Shown one piece after another: positions 33,577-44,295 of a stretch of DNA of 64,000 nt. The notes below the pieces were generated by a model. The model was given only the letters and a program-made list of their open reading frames with translations. It had not been told where the DNA came from and did no database searches. Origin of the DNA: Herbaspirillum sp. alder98 (lineage in GTDB: Bacteria > Pseudomonadota > Gammaproteobacteria > Burkholderiales > Burkholderiaceae_D). How positions within the stretch are numbered: position 1 is the stretch's first letter; every line of letters starts with the position of its first letter. The translations under genes were made by a program, and so were the position numbers. Where the stretch lies: the NCBI RefSeq assembly GCF_020179755.1, contig NZ_JAIUCY010000002.1:1-64000 (forward strand), read 5' to 3'.

Positions 33577-34236
33577 TTACGGTTGATGCGCACGCCCCAG
33601 CTTGCGTTCAAGACGATGCTGCAGCGCTTCGAAGGCCAGGCTCAGCACCCAGTAGATGGCGGCGGCTGCCAGGTACAGCGGCAGGGGGCGGAAGGTGACC
33701 GCGATGATTTCCTTGGTGGCCAGCATCAGTTCGGTGACGGTGATGACCGACACCAGCGACGAATCCTTGATCAGGCTGATGAGCGTATTGCTCATGGCCG
33801 GCACCGCCACCCGGATGGCTTGCGGCACGATCACCAGGCGCAGCGTCTGGAACCAGGTCAGGCCGACGCTGTAGGCGGCATTCCACTGACCATGGGTCAC
33901 GCCCAGGATGGCGCCGCGCAGGCTCTCAGACAGATAGGCGCCGGCATTCAGGCTGAGCGTCAATACGCCCGCCGTCAGCGGCGAAAATTCGATGCCGATG
34001 CTGGGCAGCCCGTAGTACACCACGAAGATCTGCACCAGCAGCGGCGTGCCGCGCATCAGGCTGACGTAGATCGCGGCCGGCCAGTGGACCACGCGCCAGG
34101 GCACGATGCGGGCTACCGCCAGCGTGAAACCCAGCACCAGGCCGCCCAGCATCGACGATAGCGCGAACAGCAGGGTGTAGCCCAGGCCGCGCGCCAGGGT
34201 CGGCGCGGCCATTTGCAGCAACTCAAGGATCTCCAT
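33577..34236 (-). CDS. Polar amino acid ABC transporter permease
   Basis: A 219-residue HisM/YecS-type inner-membrane permease with about five helices. The ATPase-contact EAA loop is seen as SLRGAILGVTHGQWNAAYSVG. The N-terminus TLARGLGYTLLFALSSMLGG is typical of the His/Glu/Gln/Arg permease family. It lies about 110 bases downstream of the binding-protein gene on the same strand. No ATPase gene is next to it. Confidence 0.92.
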   Translation of the reverse strand: MEILELLQMAAPTLARGLGYTLLFALSSMLGGLVLGFTLAVARIVPWRVVHWPAAIYVSLMRGTPLLVQIFVVYYGLPSIGIEFSPLTAGVLTLSLNAGAYLSESLRGAILGVTHGQWNAAYSVGLTWFQTLRLVIVPQAIRVAVPAMSNTLISLIKDSSLVSVITVTELMLATKEIIAVTFRPLPLYLAAAAIYWVLSLAFEALQHRLERKLGRAHQP

Positions 34237-34347
34237 CAGGCTCTCTCAAAAAAATATCCCCGCCGGGCGGGGATAGTCTGCACCCGCGCATCCAGTGGGA
34301 TGGCGGGCTGGCGCATCAATTGGCCGCGCCGGGCGCGACCAGGTGCG

Positions 34348-35151
34348 TCATTGTGCTTTCGGCGGCTGGCTTACGTCAATGCCGAACCACTTTTCGGAAG
34401 CCTGCTTGAAACTGCCGTCGGCCTTGATGTCGGCCAGCGCCTTGTTCAGGGCCGCCAGGAACCTGGGATTGCCCTTGTGCAGCGGGATGCCGATCTTGTC
34501 GATCGCACCGACCGGGTTGCCACCCTTGAGCGGCAACTTGGTCGACTTCAGGATGTAGCTCGCCAGCAGGCTGTCATTGAGTGCGGCATCGATGCGGCCG
34601 GCCGCCAGGTCGGCCAGGTACTCGGTCGAACCGGGGTAGGTGCGTACATCGATGCCTTGCACGCTCTTGGCCTTCTGTTCGAAATTGGTGCCCTGGCCCA
34701 GACCGAGCTTCTTGCCCTTGAGGTCTTCCAGGCTGTTGAACTGACGGGTTTCATCCTTGCGCACGATCAGTTGCGCGCTCGACAGCGTGTACGGATCGCT
34801 GAAGTCGAAGGCCTTCTGGCGTTCGTCGGTGATGCCCACCTGGTTGATGATGACGTCGTACTTGCCAGCGCCCAGGCCGGCCAGGATGCCGCTCCACTCG
34901 GTGGTGGTGAATTCGGGCTTGACGCCCAGCTTGGCGGCCAGCAGATTGGCCACGTCGACCTCGAAGCCGGTCAGTTGGCCGGTCTTCGGATCCTTGAAAT
35001 TGAATGGCGGGTAGTTGCCTTCCAGCGCCACCTTGAGGGTGCCGCGGCTCTTGATTGTCTCCAGCAGATCGGCGGCCGAGGCCGACAGGCTCGATGCCAG
35101 CAGCGCCACGCCAGCGGCGGCCAGCAGCCATTTATTGAAGTTCTTGTTCAT
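34348..35151 (-). CDS. Polar amino acid ABC transporter substrate-binding protein
   Basis: A 267-residue periplasmic binding protein of family 3 (SBP_bac_3). The signal peptide is residues 1-28, ending SASA. Then follow GTLKVALEGNYPPFNF and TGFEVDVANLLAAKLG, the amino-acid pocket start, and later YDVIINQVGITDERQKAFDFSDPY. The closest style is the cystine/FliY group, but specificity cannot be fixed by eye. I use the ATG at 35151 (MNKNFNKWLL) because the in-frame extension to 35232 carries no signal sequence logic. Confidence 0.92.
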   Translation of the reverse strand: MNKNFNKWLLAAAGVALLASSLSASAADLLETIKSRGTLKVALEGNYPPFNFKDPKTGQLTGFEVDVANLLAAKLGVKPEFTTTEWSGILAGLGAGKYDVIINQVGITDERQKAFDFSDPYTLSSAQLIVRKDETRQFNSLEDLKGKKLGLGQGTNFEQKAKSVQGIDVRTYPGSTEYLADLAAGRIDAALNDSLLASYILKSTKLPLKGGNPVGAIDKIGIPLHKGNPRFLAALNKALADIKADGSFKQASEKWFGIDVSQPPKAQ

Positions 35152-35295
35152 TGCATGCTTCCTTTCAGGATAAAGACTGCGGCAAAAAATGCAGCCAGGC
35201 CGCAATGATGCCTTCGATTCCGCTAGACGCAAGGGCTCGCTTAAGACAATGATGTAAGTTGCTTATGCGAGCCCGGCTGCATCGGCTGGTTCCCC

Positions 35296-37290
35296 TTATC
35301 CCAGCTGTTCCAGCGCCTCCTGCTGCGCCAGCCATTCGTTTTCGAGCGTGTCCAGTTCACGGGCGCAATAGGCCTGGTCGGTGATCAGGGTCTTGAGCTC
35401 TTCCTTGTTGGCGGCGTCATAGATGTCGGGGCTGGCCAGTCGGGTCTCGATGCCGGCGCGGCGCGCATTGAGCTTGGCGATCTGCTCGTCGAGGCGCTTG
35501 ATGCGGGTCTCGATCGGCTTCTTCTGGGCCGACGCCTGCTGGCGCTGTTGCGCGTCCAGGCGTTTCTGTTCCTTGCGGTCTCCCGCCGGCACTGCCGCCT
35601 CGACCTGCACCTGCACCTTGACCGGCGCCGGGGCGGCCACGGCGGCGGCAGCCACTGGCTTGGCTTCCTTGCTGGCGGCCAGCTTGGTCTTGAACAGCCA
35701 GTCCTTGTAGTCGTCGAGGTCGCCGTCGAACGGTTGCAGGCGGCCTTCGGCCACGATCAGGAACTGGTCGGTGGTGGCGCGCAGCAGGTGTCGATCGTGC
35801 GACACCAGCATCAGCGTGCCTTCGAACTGGGCCAGCGCCATCGTCAGCGCTTCGCGGGTTTCGAGGTCGAGGTGGTTGGTCGGTTCATCCAGCAGCAGCA
35901 GGTTGGGGCGCTGCCAGACGATCAGCGCCAGCGCCAGGCGCGCCTTTTCGCCACCCGAGAAGGGTTTGATGGGCGCCGTCACCATGGTGCCGTCGAAGTT
36001 GAAGCTGCCCAGGAAGTTGCGCAGTTCCTGTTCGCGCACAGTGGGCGCCAGCTTCACCATGTGCCACAGCGGCGATTCGTCATGGCGCAGCATCTCGACC
36101 TGGTGCTGCGCGAAGTAACCGATCACCAGACCCTTGCCCAGGCGGGCGGTGCCGTTGACCGGATCGATCTCGCCGGCGATGGTCTTGATCAGGGTCGACT
36201 TGCCGGCGCCGTTGACGCCCAGCAGGCCGATGCGTTGCCCGGTCTGCAGCGAAAAGTCGATGCCCTTGACGATCACCTTGGCAATCGTGTTGTCGTCGCC
36301 GTCGGGAATGCGATAACCGGCGTCGACCGCGTCCATCACCAGCAGCGGATTGGGCGCCGCCAGCGGTTCGCGAAACTCGAACGAGAACTCGGCCGCGGCC
36401 CGCAGCGGCGCCAGTTCTTCCATCCGCGAGAGCGCCTTCATGCGGCTTTGCGCCTGGCGTGCCTTGGTCGCTTGCGCCTTGAAGCGGTCGATGAACGATT
36501 GCAGGTGCGCGCGCTGGCGCTGCTGCTTTTCGATCATGCCCGCCATCAGTTCCAGTTGCGCGGCGCGCTGGCGTTCGAACGACGAGTAATTACCCGAATA
36601 ACGCTTCAGCTTGCGGTCGTCGATATGCACGATCACGTTGACCACGCCGTCGAGGAAGTCGCGATCGTGGGAAATGATGATCAGCGTGCCCGGGTAACGC
36701 TTGAGCCAGTCTTCCAGCCAGATGATGGCGTCCAGGTCCAGGTGGTTGGTCGGTTCATCCAGCAGCAGCAGGTCGGACGGGCACATCAGCGCCTGCGCCA
36801 GGTTCAGGCGCATGCGCCAGCCGCCCGAGAAGCTGGCCACCGGCAGCTCCATCTGTTCCAGCGAAAAGCCCAGGCCCAGCAGCAACTGCTCGCCGCGCGA
36901 ACGCACGGTGTAGGCGTCGGCGTCGGCCAGCGCGCCATGCAATTCGCCGATGCGGATGCCGATCTCGGCGCTGTCGGGTTGCGCTTCGGTGTGCGCCAGT
37001 TCAGCTTCCAGCTGGCGCAGGTGGACGTCGCCGTCGATGGCGTATTCGATCGCCGCGCGATCGAGGGCCGGCGTTTCCTGGGCCACGTAGGCCATGCGCC
37101 AGCGGGACGGGAAATCGATATCGCCGCCGTCGGGATGGAGCTCATTGCGCAGCATGGCAAACAGGCTGGACTTGCCGGCGCCGTTGGCGCCGATCAGGCC
37201 GATCTTGTCGCCCGGGTTGAGCGTCAGGTCGGCACGGTCGAGCAACGGCTTGATGCCGCGCATGAGGGAAACTTGCTGGAAACGAATCAT
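35296..37290 (-). CDS. ABC-F ATPase, YheS-like
   Basis: A 664-residue soluble protein with two ATP-binding cassettes and no membrane domain. Walker A motifs are GANGAGKSS (about residue 35) and GVNGAGKST (about 350). Signatures are SFSGGWRMRL and PFSGGEKARL, and both Walker B motifs are followed by LDEPTNHLD. The inter-domain linker is followed by an Ala/Val/Lys-rich segment and a C-terminal coiled coil (about 580-660). It starts MIRFQQVSLMRG, like YheS. ABC-F proteins act on ribosomes to relieve stalling. It follows prmB on the same strand. Confidence 0.92.
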   Translation of the reverse strand: MIRFQQVSLMRGIKPLLDRADLTLNPGDKIGLIGANGAGKSSLFAMLRNELHPDGGDIDFPSRWRMAYVAQETPALDRAAIEYAIDGDVHLRQLEAELAHTEAQPDSAEIGIRIGELHGALADADAYTVRSRGEQLLLGLGFSLEQMELPVASFSGGWRMRLNLAQALMCPSDLLLLDEPTNHLDLDAIIWLEDWLKRYPGTLIIISHDRDFLDGVVNVIVHIDDRKLKRYSGNYSSFERQRAAQLELMAGMIEKQQRQRAHLQSFIDRFKAQATKARQAQSRMKALSRMEELAPLRAAAEFSFEFREPLAAPNPLLVMDAVDAGYRIPDGDDNTIAKVIVKGIDFSLQTGQRIGLLGVNGAGKSTLIKTIAGEIDPVNGTARLGKGLVIGYFAQHQVEMLRHDESPLWHMVKLAPTVREQELRNFLGSFNFDGTMVTAPIKPFSGGEKARLALALIVWQRPNLLLLDEPTNHLDLETREALTMALAQFEGTLMLVSHDRHLLRATTDQFLIVAEGRLQPFDGDLDDYKDWLFKTKLAASKEAKPVAAAAVAAPAPVKVQVQVEAAVPAGDRKEQKRLDAQQRQQASAQKKPIETRIKRLDEQIAKLNARRAGIETRLASPDIYDAANKEELKTLITDQAYCARELDTLENEWLAQQEALEQLG

Positions 37291-37314
37291 GGGTCGCGAA
37301 TCTTCAGTAGGGCA

Positions 37315-38205
37315 TCAAGCCAGTTGCAATTGTTCGGCCGTCAGCAAGAACACCATGTCGTCGCCGGCGCTGGTGGTCAGCCAGGTCAGTTCCAGCTCGG
37401 GGAAGGCGGCTTCGGCAAAGGCGCGCTCGTTGCCGATCTCGACCACCAGGATGCCTTCCGGCGTCAGTCGTTCGGCCGCGCCGGCGACGATGGTGCGCAC
37501 CAGGTCCATGCCGTCTTCGCCACCGGCCAGCGCCAGTTGCGGCTCGCGCAGGTATTCGGCTGGCAGCCTGGCCATCGAGCCCGAATTCACATACGGCGGA
37601 TTGCTGATGATCAGGTCGTACTTGCGCGGCGCCAGTCGGGTGTACAGGTCGGACTCGACCAGGTTGATGCGCTCCTGCAACTGGTAGCCGTCGACGTTCT
37701 TGCGGGCCACCTGCAGCGCATCGGCCGAGATATCGACGGCGTCGATCTGCGCCTGCGGGAAGGCATCCGCCAGCAGCACCGGCAGGCAACCGGAACCGGT
37801 GCACAGGTCCAGCGCATTGACGATCGCGTCGGGGTCGTCGATCCAGGGCGCGAAGTGATGCGGGATCAATTCGGCGATGAAGGAACGCGGCACGATCACG
37901 CGTTCGTCGACATAGAAGCGATAGGCGCCCAGCCAGGCTTCGTTGGTGATGTAGGCGGCCGGCACGCGGTCCTTGCTGCGGCGTTCGATGACGGCCAGCA
38001 CGGCGGCGATCTCGTCGCTCAGCAGGCGCGCATCGAGAAACGGTTCGAGCTGGTCCAGCGGCAGCTTGAGCGTATGCAGGATCAGGTAGGCCGCCTCGTC
38101 CAGCGCATTGCTGCTGCCGTGGCCGAAGAACAGCTGCTCGGTATTGAAACGGGTCACGGCGTAGCGCAGCAGGTCGCGCACGGTAGAGAAATGTTGGGTG
38201 CTCAT
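37315..38205 (-). CDS. prmB: 50S ribosomal protein L3 N5-glutamine methyltransferase PrmB
   Basis: A 296-residue SAM methyltransferase of the PrmB/HemK family. SAM motif I is LDLCTGSGCLPVLLA and the glutamine-methylating motif is NPPYV near residue 194. The N-terminal helical domain (MSTQHFSTVRDLLRYAVTRF) is typical of PrmB. I take the ATG at 38205 because the longer frame runs back into the dapE gene. It methylates a glutamine of L3 during ribosome assembly. Confidence 0.93.
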   Translation of the reverse strand: MSTQHFSTVRDLLRYAVTRFNTEQLFFGHGSSNALDEAAYLILHTLKLPLDQLEPFLDARLLSDEIAAVLAVIERRSKDRVPAAYITNEAWLGAYRFYVDERVIVPRSFIAELIPHHFAPWIDDPDAIVNALDLCTGSGCLPVLLADAFPQAQIDAVDISADALQVARKNVDGYQLQERINLVESDLYTRLAPRKYDLIISNPPYVNSGSMARLPAEYLREPQLALAGGEDGMDLVRTIVAGAAERLTPEGILVVEIGNERAFAEAAFPELELTWLTTSAGDDMVFLLTAEQLQLA

Positions 38206-38279
38206 GTGGTTCTTTCGAGGGTGACGTCTACTGCAGGCAACTTGCGCGCCATGGCCCCGGCATCGGCCGGGACCATGGA

Positions 38280-39410
<1,131 letters not shown>

Positions 39411-39764
39411 TTATTTGCCAAAGAGTTGTTGATACTGGTCGGCCTTGAAGCCGACGTGATATTGCTTGCCGTCGAACAGCACCGGCCGTTTCACCACCGA
39501 CGGGTTTTCCACCATCAGCGCCACGGCGGCGGCGTCATCGGTGATCGATGCACGGCGTTCATCCGACAACGCGCGCCAGGTGGTGCCTTTGCGGTTGACC
39601 AGCACGTCGCGCTCGACATCCTTGAGCCAGGCCTGTGCCTGTGCGGCGTCGAGTCCGGCTTTCTTGAAGTCGTGGAAGGTGTATTCGATGCCTTGCTCGC
39701 TGAGCCAGGTACGGGCCTTCTTGACGGTGTCGCAGTTGGGAATGCCGTAGAGGGTAATGGTCAT
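39411..39764 (-). CDS. ArsC/Spx-family reductase-like protein (YffB type)
   Basis: A 117-residue thioredoxin-fold protein, starting MTITLYGIPNCDTVKKARTWL. It has a single N-terminal cysteine (Cys11) in the NCDTVKKA motif, and RPVLFDGKQYHVGF near the end, typical of the YffB/Spx-ArsC subgroup, not of true arsenate reductases. It lies between dapD and dapE, an arrangement common in proteobacteria; the function there is unclear. The ATG at 39764 gives the family start. Confidence 0.88.
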   Translation of the reverse strand: MTITLYGIPNCDTVKKARTWLSEQGIEYTFHDFKKAGLDAAQAQAWLKDVERDVLVNRKGTTWRALSDERRASITDDAAAVALMVENPSVVKRPVLFDGKQYHVGFKADQYQQLFGK

Positions 39765-39860
39765 GCTTGTCTCGTCTAACAATGCGACGCCGCGCCGGTG
39801 TGCAACACATCCGGCGCGGCGTCGGGAACGGTCCGTTGCAAACGGCCCGTCGCGGGCGAT

Positions 39861-40694
<834 letters not shown>

Positions 40695-40738
40695 GTTGAT
40701 TTCTATGAACGGTTGGGTAAAAAAGAGTTGGTGTGCGC

Positions 40739-41950
40739 TCAGCGCACGGCCAGTTGGTTGACGAAGGCGACGATCCGTTGCGCCGCTTCCAGGCATTCCT
40801 CGACCTCGGCCACCAGCGCCATGCGGATGCGCCCGGCGCCGGGGTTGACCCCATGCGCCTCGCGCGCCAGATAGCTGCCCGGCAGGACGGTGACATTATA
40901 TTCGGCGTACAGGCGACGGGCGAATTCGACGTCGTCGATGTCCAGGCGCTTGCCGACATGGGCCCACAGGTAGAAGCCGGCGTCGGGCAAGGCCACGTCC
41001 AGCACTTCCTGCAGCAAGGGCGTGACCTGCGAGAACTTGGTCACGTACTTGGCGATATTGTCGGCCACATGCTGTTCATCCTTCCACGCCACGGCAGAGG
41101 CGGCCTGGATCGAAGGGCTCATGGCGGCGCCATGGTAGGTGCGATACAACAGGAATTTCTTGAGGATATCGGCGTCGCCGGCGACGAAGCCCGACCGCAT
41201 GCCCGGCACATTGGAGCGCTTGGACAGGCTGGAGAACGAGATCAGTCGCGGATAGCCGCTGCGACCCAGCAACTGGGCCGCCTGCATGCCGCCCAGCGGC
41301 GGATCGTTCTTGAAATAGATTTCCGAATAGCACTCGTCGGAGGCGATCACGAAGCCGTGGCGGTCGGACAGCGCGAACAGCTCTTTCCAGTCCTCCAGCG
41401 ACAGCACCGCGCCGGTCGGATTACCGGGCGAGCAGACGAACAGCAGTTGCACCCGCGACCAGACTTCGTCCGGCACCTGGCTGAAGTCCGGCGCGAAATT
41501 GCGCGCCGGGTCCGAATTGACGAAGTAAGGCTGGGCCCCGGCCAGGTAGGCCGCGCCTTCGTAGATCTGGTAGAACGGGTTGGGGCACATCACCAGCGCG
41601 CCCGGACGGCTGGCGTCGACCACCGTCTGGGCCAGCGCGAACAAGGCTTCGCGGGAACCGATGACGGGCAGGATCTGGGTCGCCGGATCGGGGCGCGGGA
41701 TCGCATAACGCTGTTCGAGCCAGTCGGCGATAGCGCCGCGCAGCGCCTCGCTGCCCAACGTGGCAGGGTAGTTGGCCAGGCCGCCCAGATTGTCTGCCAG
41801 CGCCTGCTGGATGAATGCCGGGGTCGGATGCTTCGGTTCGCCGATGCCCAGGCTGATGGGGCGATAGGCGGCCGACGGCGTGACGCCGGCAAACAGCTTC
41901 TTGAGCTTTTCGAAGGGGTAGGGCTGTAACTGGTCGAGTAAGGGATTCAC
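40739..41950 (-). CDS. dapC: Succinyldiaminopimelate transaminase
   Basis: A 403-residue class I/II PLP aminotransferase. The PLP lysine lies in [18 protein letters not shown] near residue 232, and [11 protein letters not shown] and [11 protein letters not shown] are typical motifs. The GTG start at 41950 gives (V/M)[15 protein letters not shown], the usual DapC N-terminus; an ATG start at 42022 would add a tail with no family match. First gene of the dap operon. Ribosome site weak. Confidence 0.92.
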   Translation of the reverse strand: MNPLLDQLQPYPFEKLKKLFAGVTPSAAYRPISLGIGEPKHPTPAFIQQALADNLGGLANYPATLGSEALRGAIADWLEQRYAIPRPDPATQILPVIGSREALFALAQTVVDASRPGALVMCPNPFYQIYEGAAYLAGAQPYFVNSDPARNFAPDFSQVPDEVWSRVQLLFVCSPGNPTGAVLSLEDWKELFALSDRHGFVIASDECYSEIYFKNDPPLGGMQAAQLLGRSGYPRLISFSSLSKRSNVPGMRSGFVAGDADILKKFLLYRTYHGAAMSPSIQAASAVAWKDEQHVADNIAKYVTKFSQVTPLLQEVLDVALPDAGFYLWAHVGKRLDIDDVEFARRLYAEYNVTVLPGSYLAREAHGVNPGAGRIRMALVAEVEECLEAAQRIVAFVNQLAVR

Positions 41951-42311
41951 GGAGTTAGCGATTCGCGACGCGCAAAGGGAAAAGCCCCGGGGCGACAGGT
42001 CGGGCGCGTGCGACGTGTGCAAAGGGGCTGGAAAAGCTTGCGATTATACCGTCATTGGCGCTTTTCATGAGCGCCCGCGGTGCGATGGTGTTGGCGCAAT
42101 GACATGGCCGAACATTGCTCCGGAGGCAACGAATCGCCGCGCAGGCAGCATGCGGCGCTGCTGCAACCGCAAAAACAGGGGGCGCCAGGCCGTGTATTCG
42201 ACGGATCGGCGGGCTCGCCTTGGGCGTAATGTGGCGACTCGCCAAAAACTGCATGCAGCAGCCCATTGCCTGATTGCATGCGGGCAAGTTTCCCCCCCGG
42301 AGAATAAAACA
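41951..42311. other. Divergent promoter region between dapC and the chemoreceptor gene
   Basis: 361 bases that must hold the promoters for the dap operon and the chemoreceptor. Short frames are present but have no ribosome sites or features. CGGAG at 42298-42302 is the ribosome site for the chemoreceptor. I see no clear operator. Confidence 0.4.
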
Positions 42312-44093
42312 ATGAAAAGTCTCAAAGCACAACTGCTGTCCGCCCTGGTCGTGATGTGGGTCGGTCTGCTATTGCTGGCCGCCTGGTCCGCCTTCAGCGC
42401 CCGTGGCAACATGATCGAGGAGCGCAAGGATGGCTTGCGCCGGGTGGTCGAGGCCGCCAACGGCGTCGTCGCCAGCTATGTGGCTGACGTCGCCGCCGGG
42501 CGTGTCTCCAAGGAAGACGCCCAGAAGCAGGCGCTGGAGCGCATCGCCGCCATGCGCTACGACGGCGACAATTACCTGTTCGTGTTCGACTCGCAGCCGG
42601 TGGTGCTGATGCACCCCACCAACAAGAGCGTGGTCGGCAAGAACGTGGCCGATCGCAAGGACTCCGACGGCAAGCAGTATTACGTCGAGATGGTCAAGGT
42701 CGGTAAGGAGCAGAAGCAGGGCTTCGTCGAATACATGGGCCGCCTGCCCGGCGCCGACGACAGCAACCGCACCCGCAAGCTGAGCTACCTGGTGCGCAAC
42801 GAAGCCTGGGACTGGTATCTGGTCACCGGGGTCTTCCTCAACGACGTCGAGGCCCAGTTCCGTGCCGACCTGTCCAAGTTGCTGGCGATCCTGCTGGTGG
42901 TGGGCGGGGTGGTGTCGGCCATGATGTTGGCCATCATCCGCCGCATCACGCGCAGCCTCGGCGGCGAGCCCGCCTATGCGGTCGATATCGCCACCCGCAT
43001 CGCCGCCGGCGACCTCACCGTGAAGGTCAATACCCGGCCTGGCGACACCAAGAGCCTGTTGTTCGAAATGGCATCGATGCGTGAGCGCCTGGCGTCCGTG
43101 ATCAAGGGTATCCACCTCGGCACCGACGCCATCGATGTCGGCGCGCGCGAGATCGCCGCCGGCAACCTCGATCTGTCGTCCCGCACCGAACAGCAGGCCG
43201 GTTCCCTGGCCAGCACCGCATCCAACATGGATTCGCTGACGTCGACCGTCAAGCAGAATGCCGATAATGCCCGCCAGGCCGGCCAGTTGGCCAATAGCGC
43301 CTCCGACATCGCCAGCCGGGGCGGTGACGTGGTGGGGCAGGTGGTGCAGACCATGGAAGGCATCACCGAGAGCTCGCGCAAGATCTCGGACATCATCGGC
43401 GTCATCGATGGCATCGCCTTCCAGACCAACATCCTGGCGCTGAACGCGGCAGTAGAGGCGGCGCGTGCTGGTGAACAGGGCCGTGGCTTTGCGGTGGTGG
43501 CCTCCGAAGTGCGTAGCCTGGCCCAGCGCAGTGCGCAGGCCGCCAAGGAAATCAAGGAGCTGATCGAAGTGTCGGTGCAGCGCGTGGGCAGCGGCTCCGA
43601 ACAGGTGGCGCGCGCCGGTGAAACCATGGGCGAAGTGGTGGACGCGGTGCGTCGCCTGACCGATATCGTCGGCGAGATCTCGTCGGCGTCGGAAGAGCAG
43701 CGCCACGGGATCGAACAGGTCAACCAGGCCATCGGCCAGATGGACCAGGTCACCCAGCAGAATGCGGCGCTGGTCGAGCAGGCTGCGGCGGCAGCCGGTT
43801 CGCTGGAAGAGCAGGCGCGTCGCCTGAAACAGGCCGTCTCGACCTTCCGCGTCGATGAGCAGGCCGAGGTCGTGGCGCCAGCGAGGGCCTCGGCGCCCAA
43901 GCCGGCGCCGGTCAAGTCGTCGGCGCCGGTGTCGGCATCGGTCAAGGCGCCAGTGAAGTCGGCGGCCAAGCCGCTGGCCCAGCCGGCGAGCCGTCCGGCA
44001 GGAGCGGCCAAGCCATTGCCTGCACCGACGGCGGCCACGGCCAAGCCGCGCGGCAAGCCGGCCGGCGACGACGATGAGTGGGAAACCTTCTAA
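42312..44093 (+). CDS. Methyl-accepting chemotaxis protein with sCache sensor and CheR-docking tail
   Basis: A 593-residue chemoreceptor. Membrane helices are at about 8-28 and 190-210, around a periplasmic sCache_2-like sensor ([29 protein letters not shown]). HAMP follows, then a signalling domain with the conserved hairpin tip [41 protein letters not shown] in shortened view around residues 370-410. A ~75-residue Ala/Pro/Lys linker ends in EWETF, matching the NWETF-type pentapeptide that tethers CheR and CheB. No che genes are near, so it is an orphan receptor by position. Confidence 0.94.
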   Translation: MKSLKAQLLSALVVMWVGLLLLAAWSAFSARGNMIEERKDGLRRVVEAANGVVASYVADVAAGRVSKEDAQKQALERIAAMRYDGDNYLFVFDSQPVVLMHPTNKSVVGKNVADRKDSDGKQYYVEMVKVGKEQKQGFVEYMGRLPGADDSNRTRKLSYLVRNEAWDWYLVTGVFLNDVEAQFRADLSKLLAILLVVGGVVSAMMLAIIRRITRSLGGEPAYAVDIATRIAAGDLTVKVNTRPGDTKSLLFEMASMRERLASVIKGIHLGTDAIDVGAREIAAGNLDLSSRTEQQAGSLASTASNMDSLTSTVKQNADNARQAGQLANSASDIASRGGDVVGQVVQTMEGITESSRKISDIIGVIDGIAFQTNILALNAAVEAARAGEQGRGFAVVASEVRSLAQRSAQAAKEIKELIEVSVQRVGSGSEQVARAGETMGEVVDAVRRLTDIVGEISSASEEQRHGIEQVNQAIGQMDQVTQQNAALVEQAAAAAGSLEEQARRLKQAVSTFRVDEQAEVVAPARASAPKPAPVKSSAPVSASVKAPVKSAAKPLAQPASRPAGAAKPLPAPTAATAKPRGKPAGDDDEWETF

Positions 44094-44105
44094 GGTTTTG
44101 CGCCG

Positions 44106-44132
44106 AACGCCCCGCCTGGTCGGGGCGTTTTT
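44106..44132 (+). terminator. Rho-independent terminator after the chemoreceptor gene
   Basis: A GC-rich stem ACGCCCCG/CGGGGCGT with a short CCTGGT loop, followed by five T residues, 12 bases after the stop of the chemoreceptor gene. Confidence 0.85.
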
Positions 44133-44295
44133 GCATCAGCGGCAATAGCGCTTGGCCGCTGGCTGCGATCGGGACCTCGGCATGGCCCTGGGCGGGCCGA
44201 TTTTCCGGGAAAGCGCAGACGCGCGATGTTATGATACCGGCCTTTGCGCAAGCGACCGCGTCGCTTCCACTCACTTAATTACATCTGTCGATAAC

